Positions 7,864 through 17,172 of a stretch of 64,000 nt of DNA are shown piece after piece; position 1 is the first letter of the stretch; every line of letters starts with the position of its first letter. Under the pieces are notes generated by a model. It had not been told where the DNA came from and did no database searches. It worked only from the letters and a program-made list of their open reading frames with translations. The DNA lies in the NCBI RefSeq assembly GCF_013347965.1, contig NZ_CP048810.1:5951501-6015500 (forward strand). Direction: 5' to 3'. The DNA is from Pseudomonas bijieensis. Its GTDB lineage: Bacteria > Pseudomonadota > Gammaproteobacteria > Pseudomonadales > Pseudomonadaceae. The position numbers were made by a program, and so were the translations under genes.

Positions 7864-9154
7864 GGAAAAACTCCAGCATGGCGTCGCTGTTGACGCGGTA
7901 GTTAAGGTTGCCGCAGTGGCCGCCCAGTGGATAAACCGTCAGGCGATCGCCAAAGGTCTTGCGTAGGAAGCCCAGGTCGCCCGGGCCAAGAATGACGTCG
8001 TCGGCATTGTGCATGACGGAAATCTTCGGGCTGTCGTGCAGGTAATCCTTCAGCGCGTACAGGCTGACCTGGTCGACCAGTTGCAGCAGGCTGCCGCCGT
8101 CGGTGCGCGCGCGCCACATGGGGATCACCTGCTCGGTGAGGTAACAGTCGAAATCGCATTGCAGCGCGCGCTTGAGGAACGGCGTCAGGCTGGTGCTTTC
8201 GGTAATCGGGAACTTGGGCGGGATGATCAGGCCGCGACGATTGATCAGGTCCGAGGTGAACGCGATGTCGGCCGCCGAGAAACGGAACGAGGTGCCAATC
8301 AACATCGCCATCTGTTCGTTGCTCAGGTGCTGCTTGGACTGCTGGAAGTCATAAAGCAGGGCGTCGTTGAGGTCGATGTAGCCCTTTTGCTGGAAGTAGC
8401 GGGTCAGCTTGTTCAGCACCAGTTCATAGAAGGTCGTGGTGCTGTTGATGCCCTTGACCTCGGTCTGGACCAGTTTGTCCAGGTTGGTGATCGAGGTGTA
8501 GAGGTTCACCGGTGGGTTGAGCAACAGCACTTTCTTGAAATTGAAGCTGCGCCGGGTTTCGTCCAGGTGGGCGACGAAGGCCGCATCCAGGCCGCCGAGG
8601 CTGTAGCCGGTGAGGTAATACTCGGTCACGGGCAGCTTGGGGTTTTGCGCGCGCACGGCTTGCATCACCCGGTACATGTCCTCGGCGTCTTCCTTGGAAA
8701 TGCCTGGCGTGGCGAAGCGCGAAGCGGCACTCATGAAGTCGAAGCTGGTGGGCGATGACAACTGCACGACGTGGTAGCCGGCCTTGTAGTAGAGGCGCTT
8801 GAGGTATTCATTGATGCTACTGTCAAAGCGCGCACCGGTGCCGGCGATCAGGAAAATCAGCGGCGCGGGCTTGTCCTGGGTGGCCATGCGGTAGGTGAGG
8901 CTTTTCACCGGCCAGAAGTTGTCCGGCAGGATGAACTCGCGTTCCGGGCGCAGGGTCAGGCTGTGGTCGGCCTGGTTGATGTCTTCGATCAGCGGCAGCT
9001 CCGGACGCAGGTCCGGCGGCGTGGTGGCGATGGTCGCCTCGAACGGGTTGGTCAAGGGGTAGCCATAGCTGGCGGCGTCAATATCTGCCGCCAGCGCGGA
9101 CGCACTCAGGATAAGGCCGCCGAGAAGGGCAGCGAAGCGCAAGGAACGGAGCAT
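7856..9154 (-). CDS. Secreted alpha/beta-fold hydrolase, serine nucleophile
   Basis: The 432-residue protein has a cleavable signal peptide (MLRSLRFAALLGGLILSASALAAD) and an alpha/beta hydrolase core. The oxyanion region is LIFLIAGTGARF, the nucleophile elbow is GYSLGG, and the late acid and histidine are likely in NADDVILG and LGGHCGNL. It should be periplasmic. The gene is upstream of, and overlaps, mlaA, so a lipase or esterase acting on envelope lipids is a reasonable inference, but the substrate is unknown. Start ATG 9154 has a GGAACGGAG ribosome site. Confidence 0.8.
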   Translation of the reverse strand: MLRSLRFAALLGGLILSASALAADIDAASYGYPLTNPFEATIATTPPDLRPELPLIEDINQADHSLTLRPEREFILPDNFWPVKSLTYRMATQDKPAPLIFLIAGTGARFDSSINEYLKRLYYKAGYHVVQLSSPTSFDFMSAASRFATPGISKEDAEDMYRVMQAVRAQNPKLPVTEYYLTGYSLGGLDAAFVAHLDETRRSFNFKKVLLLNPPVNLYTSITNLDKLVQTEVKGINSTTTFYELVLNKLTRYFQQKGYIDLNDALLYDFQQSKQHLSNEQMAMLIGTSFRFSAADIAFTSDLINRRGLIIPPKFPITESTSLTPFLKRALQCDFDCYLTEQVIPMWRARTDGGSLLQLVDQVSLYALKDYLHDSPKISVMHNADDVILGPGDLGFLRKTFGDRLTVYPLGGHCGNLNYRVNSDAMLEFFRG

Positions 9155-9581
9155 GACTGAATCCCTTAGAGGAAGGTGCCGAATGAGGTTCGCAGGCTAT
9201 GACCACCGAAGCAGAGCCAAGTGCCATGACGGGCACAAAACAGGCGCGGACGGGGTGCGATAGTAGCGGGACGATACACGGTCGGGCGTGGTGGCGGCTA
9301 GTTATCTGGCGTTTGCCGGATTTGACCGCAAAATCTTTCGTGTGGCGCTGGTACTAATGCCTGGAACAAAAGGGGGGGTGGCGTTCTGATGTCGTTTCTC
9401 GTTGCTTCGACGTCGCAGGCAGAGCAGGTTCCGGATCGGCGCAGGTTGATGATCAACGAGTCAGTACTCCACTGGCGTGCGGGCCGGTTTGCAGGTGAGC
9501 GTGATGGGGGCGCTGAGCACCATAACAATACGTTGACGTCGCTCGGCATCCGCCGGGCGCAGCACTTTCGGGGAAGTAACG
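9155..9581. other. 427-base divergent intergenic region, no gene recognised
   Basis: This gap separates the leftward hydrolase-mlaA operon from the rightward binding-protein gene and must hold both promoters. A 13-base palindrome GTTGATGATCAAC lies at 9445-9457, a possible regulator site. No convincing sigma70 pair, RNA gene or repeat was recognised. Short open frames here overlap each other on both strands and lack ribosome sites. Confidence 0.5.
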
Positions 9582-10433
9582 ATGAAGATGCGACGACTCT
9601 TGGGCGCAGGTGCCGCACTGGTACTGGCGATCAGCTCCACCCTGGCCAGCGCCGAAACCAAAACCCTGAGCATCGGTTACGTTGACGGCTGGTCCGACAG
9701 CGTCGCGACCACCCACGTGGCCGCCGAAGTGATCAAGCAGAAACTTGGTTATGACGTGAAACTGCAAGCGGTCGCGACCGGGATCATGTGGCAAGGCGTG
9801 GCCACCGGCAAGCTCGACGCGATGCTCTCGGCCTGGCTGCCGGTGACTCACGGCGACTATTGGACCAAGAACAAAGACAACGTGGTCGATTACGGCCCCA
9901 ACTTCAAGGACGCGAAAATCGGCCTGATCGTGCCGGAGTACGTCAAGGCCAAGTCGCTCGAGGATCTCAAGACCGACGATTCCTTCAAGAAGCGCATCGT
10001 CGGCATCGACGCCGGTTCAGGCGTGATGCTCAAGACCGAACAGGCGATCAAGGATTACGACCTGACCGGTTATCAACTCAAGGCCAGTTCCGGCGCCGGC
10101 ATGATCGCCGAGCTGACCCGTGCCGAGAAGAAAAACGAATCCATCGCCGTCACCGGTTGGGTGCCGCACTGGATGTTCGCCAAGTGGAAACTGCGCTTCC
10201 TGGAAGACCCGAAAGGCGTCTACGGCGCGGCTGAGACTGTAAACAGCATCGGCAGCAAGGAGCTGGACACCAAGGCCCCGGAAGTGGCCAAGTTCCTGAA
10301 GAACTTCCAGTGGTCGTCGAAAGACGAAATCGGCGAAGTCATGCTGGCAATCCAGGAAGGCGCCAAGCCGGAAGCCGCTGCCAAGGACTGGGTCGCCAAG
10401 CACCCGGATCGCGTGGCGGAGTGGATCAAGTAA
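9582..10433 (+). CDS. Glycine betaine/choline-type ABC substrate-binding protein, solitary
   Basis: This 283-residue periplasmic binding protein of the OpuAC family starts with a signal peptide (MKMRRLLGAGAALVLAISSTLASAE). It shows SIGYVDGWSDSVATTHVAAEV near the N-terminus, the aromatic ligand region GIMWQGVATGKLDAMLSAWLPVTHGDYW and AVTGWVPHWMFAKWKLRFLEDP, whose tryptophans form the cage for trimethylammonium groups in this family. No permease or ATPase gene is adjacent. Pseudomonads use several orphan binding proteins (CbcX, CaiX, BetX) with one Cbc transporter, so this is likely such an accessory. The exact ligand (betaine, choline, carnitine) cannot be set from sequence. Confidence 0.88.
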   Translation: MKMRRLLGAGAALVLAISSTLASAETKTLSIGYVDGWSDSVATTHVAAEVIKQKLGYDVKLQAVATGIMWQGVATGKLDAMLSAWLPVTHGDYWTKNKDNVVDYGPNFKDAKIGLIVPEYVKAKSLEDLKTDDSFKKRIVGIDAGSGVMLKTEQAIKDYDLTGYQLKASSGAGMIAELTRAEKKNESIAVTGWVPHWMFAKWKLRFLEDPKGVYGAAETVNSIGSKELDTKAPEVAKFLKNFQWSSKDEIGEVMLAIQEGAKPEAAAKDWVAKHPDRVAEWIK

Positions 10434-10455
10434 TCGACCTGGTCTGACTGTTCCG

Positions 10456-10489
10456 AAAACCGCATGAGCGTGTGTCATGCGGTTTTTTT
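10456..10489 (+). terminator. Rho-independent terminator after binding-protein gene
   Basis: The stem AAACCGCATGA pairs with TCATGCGGTTT over a short loop and is followed by a T tract. It lies about 20 bases after the stop codon. Confidence 0.9.
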
Positions 10490-10523
10490 GTGCCCGAAAT
10501 TCTCAAGTGCATGCAAATCCCTT

Positions 10524-10611
10524 GTGGGAGCGAGCCTGCTCGCGATAGCGGTGCATCTGCTTGCATCTATGCTGAATGTGCTACTGCAATCGCCAGCAGG
10601 CTCGCTCCCAC
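10524..10611. repeat. REPIN, family A (one diverged end)
   Basis: A forward REP faces a reverse copy whose palindrome has drifted (ATCGCCAGCAGG instead of ATCGCGAGCAGG). The pair lies between the binding-protein terminator and the yjcH-actP operon. Confidence 0.85.
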
Positions 10612-10751
10612 TTGAGGAGGGCGTAGCTAAAGTTTGCGGAAAACTGGCAAAACCGTCATGTCGTTCTAATACTAAGGTCGTCTGGAACCTCGCCTTGAGC
10701 CGCATAGAGTAGAGTCGTTCCAATTAAATCTGTGCTGCGAGGATAAAAACA

Positions 10752-11063
10752 ATGAACGACAGCATTTACCTCTCGATTCAAAACAGCCCGCGCTTCAAGG
10801 AGCTGGTGAGAAAAAGGGAAAAGTTCGCCTGGATTCTCTCGGCGATCATGCTTGGGCTGTATTCCGGCTTCATTCTTCTGATCGCCTACGGGCCACACAT
10901 TCTCGGGGCCAAGATCACGCCTGAGTCCACCATTACCTGGGGCATTCCCATCGGTGTCGGTCTGATTGTCTCGGCCTTCATCCTGACCGGTATTTACGTG
11001 CGGCGCGCCAACGGCGAGTTCGACGACCTGAACAATGCGATTCTCAAGGAGGCTCAGCAATGA
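10752..11063 (+). CDS. yjcH: DUF485 membrane protein (YjcH family), acetate-transport partner
   Basis: This 103-residue inner-membrane protein has two transmembrane segments (about residues 25-47 and 60-83) and the DUF485 N-terminal [16 protein letters not shown]. It always lies just upstream of the acetate permease actP in pseudomonads and enterobacteria; its stop overlaps the actP start by 4 bases (ATGA), which means coupled translation. Its exact role is unknown. GAGGA precedes the ATG. In Pseudomonas this operon is typically regulated with acetate metabolism, but no regulator site was identified here. Confidence 0.92.
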   Translation: MNDSIYLSIQNSPRFKELVRKREKFAWILSAIMLGLYSGFILLIAYGPHILGAKITPESTITWGIPIGVGLIVSAFILTGIYVRRANGEFDDLNNAILKEAQQ

Positions 11064-12718
11064 TCCGGCGTCTACTGGCTCTATTGAGCATCGCAGCGTT
11101 CGCTCCGGGCGCCTGGGCGGCTGAAGCCCTGACCGGTGCCGTGCAGAAACAACCCCTCAACGTCGCGGCTATCCTGATGTTCGTGGCCTTCGTCGGCGCG
11201 ACTTTATACATCACCTACTGGGCATCCAAGAAAAACAACTCGGCGGCCGACTACTATGCGGCCGGCGGCAAGATCACCGGCTTCCAGAACGGCCTGGCAA
11301 TCGCGGGCGACTACATGTCGGCAGCGTCCTTCCTGGGTATTTCCGCCCTGGTGTTTACCTCTGGCTACGATGGCCTGATCTACTCCATCGGCTTTTTGGT
11401 GGGCTGGCCGATCATTCTGTTCCTGATCGCCGAGCGCCTGCGTAACCTGGGCAAGTACACCTTTGCCGACGTGGCGTCCTATCGCCTGGGGCAAACCCAG
11501 ATCCGCAGTCTGTCCGCCTGCGGCTCGCTGGTGGTGGTGGCGTTCTACCTGATCGCGCAAATGGTCGGTGCCGGCAAGCTGATCCAGCTGCTGTTCGGCC
11601 TGGACTACCACGTCGCGGTGATCCTGGTGGGTGTCCTGATGTGCCTCTACGTGCTGTTCGGCGGCATGCTGGCCACCACCTGGGTACAGATCATCAAGGC
11701 GGTGCTGTTGCTGTCGGGTGCTTCGTTCATGGCGTTGATGGTCATGAAGCACGTCAACTTCGACTTCAACATGCTGTTTGCCGAAGCGGTCAAGGTGCAC
11801 CCTAAAGGCGAGGCGATCATGAGCCCTGGCGGTTTGGTGAAGGATCCGATCTCGGCCTTCTCCCTGGGCCTGGCACTGATGTTCGGTACCGCCGGCCTGC
11901 CACACATCCTGATGCGCTTCTTCACCGTGAGCGATGCCAAGGAAGCGCGCAAGAGCGTACTGTATGCCACTGGTTTCATCGGCTACTTCTACATCCTGAC
12001 CTTCATCATCGGCTTCGGCGCGATCCTGCTGGTCAGCACCAACCCGGCCTTCAAGGACGCGGCAGGTGCCTTGCTCGGTGGTAATAACATGGCGGCGGTG
12101 CACCTGGCCAACGCCGTGGGCGGCAGTATCTTCCTGGGCTTCATTTCGGCCGTAGCGTTCGCCACCATCCTGGCGGTGGTAGCAGGCCTGACCCTGGCCG
12201 GTGCCTCGGCGGTGTCCCATGACCTGTATGCCAGCGTGATCAAGAAAGGCAAGGCCAACGAGAAAGAAGAGATTCGTGTGTCGAAAATCACCACCATCGC
12301 CCTGGCGGTGCTGGCGATCGGCCTGGGTATCCTGTTCGAGAAGCAGAACATCGCGTTCATGGTGGGCCTGGCGTTCTCCATCGCGGCGAGCTGCAACTTC
12401 CCGGTACTGCTGCTTTCGATGTACTGGAAGAAACTGACCACCCGTGGCGCCATGATTGGTGGCTGGCTGGGCCTGGTCAGTGCCGTGGGCCTGATGGTGC
12501 TCGGTCCGACCATCTGGGTGCAGATCATGGGTCACGAGAAGGCGATCTTCCCGTATGAATACCCGGCGCTGTTCTCCATGGCGATTGCCTTCGTCGGCAT
12601 CTGGTTCTTCTCCATCACCGACAAATCGGCTGAAGGCGCAAACGAGCGGGCGCTGTTCTTCCCGCAGTTCGTGCGTTCGCAGACTGGTTTGGGGGCGAGC
12701 GGGGCGGTTAACCATTGA
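11060..12718 (+). CDS. actP: Cation/acetate symporter
   Basis: This 552-residue sodium:solute symporter family (SSF) permease imports acetate and other short monocarboxylates with a cation. A signal-like N-terminus ([22 protein letters not shown]) precedes about 13 transmembrane helices. Typical ActP segments are [29 protein letters not shown], the SSF core [24 protein letters not shown], and [17 protein letters not shown]. It is the second gene of yjcH-actP and is followed by a strong terminator. No acs gene is in the window. Confidence 0.95.
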   Translation: MIRRLLALLSIAAFAPGAWAAEALTGAVQKQPLNVAAILMFVAFVGATLYITYWASKKNNSAADYYAAGGKITGFQNGLAIAGDYMSAASFLGISALVFTSGYDGLIYSIGFLVGWPIILFLIAERLRNLGKYTFADVASYRLGQTQIRSLSACGSLVVVAFYLIAQMVGAGKLIQLLFGLDYHVAVILVGVLMCLYVLFGGMLATTWVQIIKAVLLLSGASFMALMVMKHVNFDFNMLFAEAVKVHPKGEAIMSPGGLVKDPISAFSLGLALMFGTAGLPHILMRFFTVSDAKEARKSVLYATGFIGYFYILTFIIGFGAILLVSTNPAFKDAAGALLGGNNMAAVHLANAVGGSIFLGFISAVAFATILAVVAGLTLAGASAVSHDLYASVIKKGKANEKEEIRVSKITTIALAVLAIGLGILFEKQNIAFMVGLAFSIAASCNFPVLLLSMYWKKLTTRGAMIGGWLGLVSAVGLMVLGPTIWVQIMGHEKAIFPYEYPALFSMAIAFVGIWFFSITDKSAEGANERALFFPQFVRSQTGLGASGAVNH

Positions 12719-12740
12719 TGTAGTGGTAAGTGCTTGAAGA

Positions 12741-12773
12741 AATACCCCGGTCGAGAGGCTGGGGTATTTTTTT
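12741..12773 (+). terminator. Rho-independent terminator after actP
   Basis: AATACCCC pairs with GGGGTATT across a 12-base loop and runs into a T tract, 22 bases after the actP stop. Confidence 0.9.
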
Positions 12774-12803
12774 GTGTGCGATAACAGTGGTGTGAGTGAT
12801 GAC

Positions 12804-12873
12804 GCCATCGCGAGCAGGCTCGCTCCCACAAGGAGTGCATTCCAGTGTGGGAGCGAGCCTGCTCGCGATGCGC
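12804..12873. repeat. REP pair, family A, reverse then forward
   Basis: A reverse and a forward family A REP lie close together between the convergent actP and gltA genes. This inward-tail layout is otherwise seen here only around the RAYT gene. Confidence 0.87.
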
Positions 12874-12919
12874 CGGGTCTGTCACAGCAGATTCTGGATC
12901 AGATAAGGAGGGCACAAAC

Positions 12920-12961
12920 AAAACAGCCCCTGCTCTTATATAAGAGGCAGGGGCTGTTTTG
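12920..12961 (-). terminator. Terminator of gltA
   Basis: A long near-perfect hairpin (CAGCCCCTGC pairing with GCAGGGGCTG, extended by TCTT/AAGA) has A and T runs on both sides, so it can act on either strand. It lies 33 bases beyond the gltA stop. Confidence 0.9.
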
Positions 12962-12993
12962 GTGCAGCTTGGGACCTTATTGCAAGGCAGGTC

Positions 12994-14283
12994 TTACTTG
13001 CGGTCTTCCAGCTTGGTGATGTCACGCGACTCGTAGCCGGTGTACAACTGGCGTGGGCGGCCGATCTTGTACGGGCTGGAGAGCATTTCCTTCCAGTGGG
13101 AGATCCAGCCCACGGTCCGCGCCAGGGCGAAGATCACGGTGAACATGCTGGTTGGAATGCCGATCGCCTTGAGGATGATCCCCGAGTAGAAGTCGACGTT
13201 CGGGTACAGCGAGCGCTCGATGAAGTACGGGTCGGTCAGGGCGATCTCTTCCAGGCGCATGGCCAGTTCGAGTTGCGGATCGTTGGTGATCCCCAGTTCC
13301 TTGAGCACTTCGTCGCAGGTCTGCTTCATGACGGTGGCGCGCGGGTCGCGGTTCTTGTAGACCCGGTGACCGAAGCCCATCAGCTTGAACGGATCGTTCT
13401 TGTCCTTGGCCTTGGCGATGAACTTGTCGATGTTCGAGACATCGCCGATTTCATCGAGCATGGTCAGTACCGCTTCGTTGGCACCGCCGTGGGCAGGGCC
13501 CCAGAGTGCGGCGATACCGGCGGCGATACAGGCGAACGGGTTGGCACCCGAGGAGCCGGCCAGGCGCACGGTGGACGTGGAGGCGTTCTGCTCGTGGTCG
13601 GCATGGAGGATGAAGATTCGGTCCATGGCCTTGGCGAGTACCGGGCTGATCGGTTTGATCTCGCACGGGGTGTTGAACATCATATGCAGGAAGTTCTCTG
13701 CATAGGTCAGGTCGTTGCGCGGGTACATCATGGGTTGGCCCATGGAGTACTTGTAGACCATGGCTGCCAGGGTTGGCATCTTCGCCACCAGGCGGATCGC
13801 GGAGATTTCGCGATGCTGGGGGTTATTGATGTCCAGGGAGTCGTGGTAGAAGGCCGAGAGGGCGCCGACAACGCCGCACATGACGGCCATCGGGTGGGCA
13901 TCGCGACGGAAGCCGTTGAAGAAGGTCTTCAACTGCTCGTGAACCATGGTGTGGTTCTTCACGGTGCTGACGAACTGGGCCTTTTGCTCTGCGGTTGGCA
14001 GCTCGCCGTTGAGCAGCAGGTAGCAGGTTTCCAGGTAGTCCGATTTTTCAGCCAGTTGCTCGATCGGGTAGCCGCGGTGCAGCAGGATGCCGTTGTCGCC
14101 GTCGATGTAGGTGATTTTCGACTCGCACGAGGCGGTCGACATGAAACCTGGGTCAAAGGTGAAACGGCCCGTGGCCGTCAGGCCCCGTACGTCGATTACA
14201 TCGGGACCAACGGTGCCGGTTAAAATGGGCAGCTCGACGGGGGCTGCGCCCTCGATGATCAACTGCGCTTTTTTGTCAGCCAT
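12994..14283 (-). CDS. gltA: Citrate synthase (type II, hexameric)
   Basis: This 429-residue enzyme condenses oxaloacetate and acetyl-CoA to citrate. Family motifs are the N-terminal domain of NADH-sensitive type II enzymes, the substrate histidine in [34 protein letters not shown], and the catalytic aspartate in [13 protein letters not shown]. Length and sequence match GltA of pseudomonads. The ATG follows AGGAGG. It is transcribed divergently from sdhC; a clear sigma70 promoter (14342-14369) and a terminator delimit a single-gene unit. Confidence 0.97.
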   Translation of the reverse strand: MADKKAQLIIEGAAPVELPILTGTVGPDVIDVRGLTATGRFTFDPGFMSTASCESKITYIDGDNGILLHRGYPIEQLAEKSDYLETCYLLLNGELPTAEQKAQFVSTVKNHTMVHEQLKTFFNGFRRDAHPMAVMCGVVGALSAFYHDSLDINNPQHREISAIRLVAKMPTLAAMVYKYSMGQPMMYPRNDLTYAENFLHMMFNTPCEIKPISPVLAKAMDRIFILHADHEQNASTSTVRLAGSSGANPFACIAAGIAALWGPAHGGANEAVLTMLDEIGDVSNIDKFIAKAKDKNDPFKLMGFGHRVYKNRDPRATVMKQTCDEVLKELGITNDPQLELAMRLEEIALTDPYFIERSLYPNVDFYSGIILKAIGIPTSMFTVIFALARTVGWISHWKEMLSSPYKIGRPRQLYTGYESRDITKLEDRK

Positions 14284-14341
14284 GTGGCCTCCTATTAATG
14301 CTTGAAATCATCAGACAGACCCCCCACGCAGGGCCCGCACC

Positions 14342-14369
14342 ACTATAGTGAGATAAATCCGAATGTCAA
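14342..14369 (-). promoter_or_regulatory. sigma70 promoter of gltA
   Basis: Read on the minus strand, TTGACA is followed after 16 bases by TATAGT, close to the sigma70 consensus. It lies about 60 bases upstream of the gltA start codon. Confidence 0.75.
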
Positions 14370-14483
14370 TTTGCCTAAAGTCTTGCTCCAGAAGGCTTTA
14401 ACCGGACTTTTTCCGCGAAATTGCCTGCCGTTTACGCCTTTTGCCGCATATGTGCAATGCGCTATTAGGGGAAGGTGAACGCG

Positions 14484-14512
14484 TTGTCATTAGTAGCCTA
14501 ACTGTCTATACT
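14484..14512 (+). promoter_or_regulatory. sigma70 promoter of sdhCDAB
   Basis: TTGTCA and TATACT are separated by 17 bases, a near-consensus sigma70 promoter about 135 bases upstream of the sdhC start. The long leader could carry post-transcriptional control. Confidence 0.72.
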
Positions 14513-14648
14513 CGGCCACCGACCGCCAGGGGCTTTTGGGCCTGCTTTCTTGGGGGTCGTCACTCCCTGGGTGGTGAGTACCTGACCAGTGCGCGCCCCA
14601 ACAACTTTGCCCTGATTGTTAGGGGCTCTTCAGTGTGAAAAAAAAGCC

Positions 14649-15023
14649 GTGAAAAGCCAACGACCTGTAAACCTAGACCTAAGGACCATCAAACTCCCAG
14701 TCACTGCTTACACGTCCATTCTTCACCGTATTTCCGGTGTCATCCTCTTCGTCAGCCTGGCCATCATGCTTTATGCATTGGACAAGTCGCTCGATTCGGA
14801 AGAAGGCTTCGGTCAGGTGAAAGCGTGTCTGACCAGTCCGCTAGCCAAGCTAGTGATTTGGGGCATCCTGTCCGCCTTGCTGTATCACTTGGTCGCCGGT
14901 GTGCGCCACTTGATCATGGACATGGGCATCGGTGAGACGCTGGAAGGCGGCAAGCTGGGCTCGAAAATCATTATCGCCGTGTCTGCGGTGCTGATCGTTC
15001 TGGCAGGAGTCTGGATATGGTAA
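14649..15023 (+). CDS. sdhC: Succinate dehydrogenase cytochrome b556 subunit
   Basis: This 124-residue membrane anchor has three transmembrane helices (about 23-45, 62-84 and 100-122) and helps bind haem b and ubiquinone. Motifs are RPVNLDLRTIKLPVTAYTSILHRISG (quinone-site serine and arginine) and the haem-ligand histidine in LLYHLVAGVRHLIMDMG. I chose the GTG at 14649 giving (M)KSQRPVNL; the upstream in-frame TTG would add 11 residues not typical of the family, and two other GTGs are out of frame. Its end overlaps sdhD by 7 bases. Confidence 0.92.
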   Translation: MKSQRPVNLDLRTIKLPVTAYTSILHRISGVILFVSLAIMLYALDKSLDSEEGFGQVKACLTSPLAKLVIWGILSALLYHLVAGVRHLIMDMGIGETLEGGKLGSKIIIAVSAVLIVLAGVWIW

Positions 15024-15385
15024 CCAACGTCACGAACCTTTCGCGTTCGGGCCTCTATGACTGGATGGCCCAGCGTGTGTCTGCGGTCGTTCTCGCGGCT
15101 TACTTCATTTTCCTGATCGGATATGTCGTGGCAAACCCTGGCCTGGGCTATGCCCAATGGCATGAACTGTTCGCAAACAACTGGATGCGTATCTTCAGTC
15201 TGCTGGCACTCGTCGCACTGGGCGCTCACGCCTGGGTCGGCATGTGGACCATCGCGACCGACTACCTGACGCCAATGGCGTTCGGCAAATCGGCGACTGC
15301 CGTACGTTTCCTCTTCCAGGCAGTATGCGGCGTTGCGATGTTCGCTTACTTCGTCTGGGGTGTGCAGATTCTCTGGGGTATCTGA
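15017..15385 (+). CDS. sdhD: Succinate dehydrogenase hydrophobic membrane anchor
   Basis: This 122-residue subunit has three transmembrane helices and completes the quinone pocket with SdhC. The SGLYDWMAQRVSAVVLAAY start and the histidine-bearing LLALVALGAHAWVGMWTIATDYL segment (haem ligand, then quinone-site tyrosine) are characteristic. It overlaps sdhC and is followed by sdhA after three bases. Confidence 0.95.
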   Translation: MVTNVTNLSRSGLYDWMAQRVSAVVLAAYFIFLIGYVVANPGLGYAQWHELFANNWMRIFSLLALVALGAHAWVGMWTIATDYLTPMAFGKSATAVRFLFQAVCGVAMFAYFVWGVQILWGI

Positions 15386-15388
15386 TCC

Positions 15389-17161
15389 ATGGCTAACATT
15401 CCAACGATTTCTTTCGACGCCATCATCATTGGTGGTGGCGGTGCCGGCATGCGCGCAGCGCTGCAACTGGCACAGGGCGGTCACAAGACTGCCGTGATCA
15501 CCAAGGTTTTCCCGACCCGTTCGCACACTGTATCCGCCCAGGGCGGCATTACCTGCGCCATTGCTTCGGCCGATCCGAACGATGACTGGCGCTGGCACAT
15601 GTACGATACCGTCAAGGGTTCCGACTACATCGGTGACCAGGACGCTATCGAATACATGTGTCAGGAAGGCCCGGCCGCGGTGTTCGAGCTGGACCACATG
15701 GGCCTGCCGTTCTCACGTACCGAAACCGGCCGCATCTACCAGCGTCCGTTCGGTGGTCAGTCCAAGGACTACGGCAAGGGCGGCCAGGCTGCGCGTACTT
15801 GCGCGGCGTCCGACCGTACCGGTCACGCACTGCTGCACACCCTTTATCAGGGCAACCTGAAGGCCGGTACCACGTTCCTGAACGAGTACTACGCCGTTGA
15901 CCTGGTGAAAAACCAGGACGGCGCCTTCGTCGGCGTGATTGCGATCTGCATTGAAACCGGCGAAACCACCTACATCCGCGCCAAGGCCACCGTGCTGGCG
16001 ACCGGCGGTGCTGGCCGTATCTACGCTTCCACCACCAACGCCCTGATCAACACCGGTGACGGCGTCGGCATGGCCTTGCGTGCTGGCGTTCCGGTGCAAG
16101 ACATCGAAATGTGGCAGTTCCACCCGACCGGCATCGCCGGCGCCGGTGTACTGGTGACCGAAGGTTGCCGTGGTGAAGGTGGTTACCTGATCAACAAGCA
16201 CGGCGAGCGTTTCATGGAGCGTTATGCTCCGAACGCCAAGGACCTTGCCGGTCGCGACGTCGTGGCTCGTTCGATGGTTAAAGAGATCATCGCCGGCAAC
16301 GGCTGTGGCCCGAACGGCGACCACGTGATGCTCAAGCTCGACCACCTGGGCGAGGAAGTGCTGCACAGCCGCCTGCCAGGTATCTGCGAGCTGTCCAAGA
16401 CCTTCGCTCACGTCGACCCAGTCGTTGCGCCGGTTCCAGTGGTTCCAACCTGCCACTATATGATGGGCGGCGTTGCCACCAACATCCACGGCCAGGCGAT
16501 CACCCAGAACGCCGAAGGCGTCGACGAAATCATCCCTGGCCTGTTCGCAGTGGGTGAAGTGGCGTGCGTATCGGTTCACGGTGCCAACCGCCTGGGCGGC
16601 AACTCGCTGCTCGACCTGGTGGTCTTCGGCCGCGCTGCCGGCCTGCACCTGGAGAAGGCGCTGTCCGACGGTATCGAGTACGACGACGCCACCGACGCCA
16701 ACATCGAAGCGGCCCTGGCGCGTTTGTCCGCCCTGAACGAGCGTACCGAAGGCGAAGACGTGGCGACCCTGCGTCGCGAGTTGCAAAACTGCATGCAGAA
16801 CTACTTCGGTGTATTCCGTACCGGCGAATACATGCAGAAGGGTATTGCCCAGCTGGCACAATTGCGTGAACGAATCGCCAACGTGAAGATCAACGATAAG
16901 TCGCAGGCGTTCAACACTGCCCGTATCGAAGCGCTGGAACTGCAGAACCTGCTGGAAGTGGCTGAAGCTACCGCCATCGCTGCCGAAGTACGTAAAGAGT
17001 CCCGCGGCGCTCACGCCCGTGAAGACTTCGAAGATCGTGACGACGAAAACTGGCTGTGCCACACCTTGTACTTCCCGGGTGAAAAACGCGTCTCCAAGCG
17101 TGCCGTGAACTTCTCGCCGAAGACTGTTCCGACTTTTGAACCTAAGATTCGGACTTATTAA
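15389..17161 (+). CDS. sdhA: Succinate dehydrogenase flavoprotein subunit
   Basis: This 590-residue catalytic subunit of complex II oxidises succinate to fumarate with covalent FAD. It shows the dinucleotide loop [13 protein letters not shown] (residues 12-24), the FAD-attachment histidine in [27 protein letters not shown], the active-site region in [20 protein letters not shown], and [19 protein letters not shown]. Length and order are normal for the family. It lies in sdhCDAB at the inner face of the membrane. Confidence 0.97.
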   Translation: MANIPTISFDAIIIGGGGAGMRAALQLAQGGHKTAVITKVFPTRSHTVSAQGGITCAIASADPNDDWRWHMYDTVKGSDYIGDQDAIEYMCQEGPAAVFELDHMGLPFSRTETGRIYQRPFGGQSKDYGKGGQAARTCAASDRTGHALLHTLYQGNLKAGTTFLNEYYAVDLVKNQDGAFVGVIAICIETGETTYIRAKATVLATGGAGRIYASTTNALINTGDGVGMALRAGVPVQDIEMWQFHPTGIAGAGVLVTEGCRGEGGYLINKHGERFMERYAPNAKDLAGRDVVARSMVKEIIAGNGCGPNGDHVMLKLDHLGEEVLHSRLPGICELSKTFAHVDPVVAPVPVVPTCHYMMGGVATNIHGQAITQNAEGVDEIIPGLFAVGEVACVSVHGANRLGGNSLLDLVVFGRAAGLHLEKALSDGIEYDDATDANIEAALARLSALNERTEGEDVATLRRELQNCMQNYFGVFRTGEYMQKGIAQLAQLRERIANVKINDKSQAFNTARIEALELQNLLEVAEATAIAAEVRKESRGAHAREDFEDRDDENWLCHTLYFPGEKRVSKRAVNFSPKTVPTFEPKIRTY

Positions 17162-17172
17162 GGGTGGCCGCC

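Noticed and set aside
9389..9685. Short frames in the 9155-9581 gap
   Set aside because: They overlap the real gene at 9582 out of frame and have no ribosome site or recognisable motif.
10683..10698. A sigma54-like promoter before yjcH (TGG...TTGA)
   Set aside because: The spacing between the two boxes is one base too long and the -12 box lacks the essential GC, so it does not fit the sigma54 consensus.
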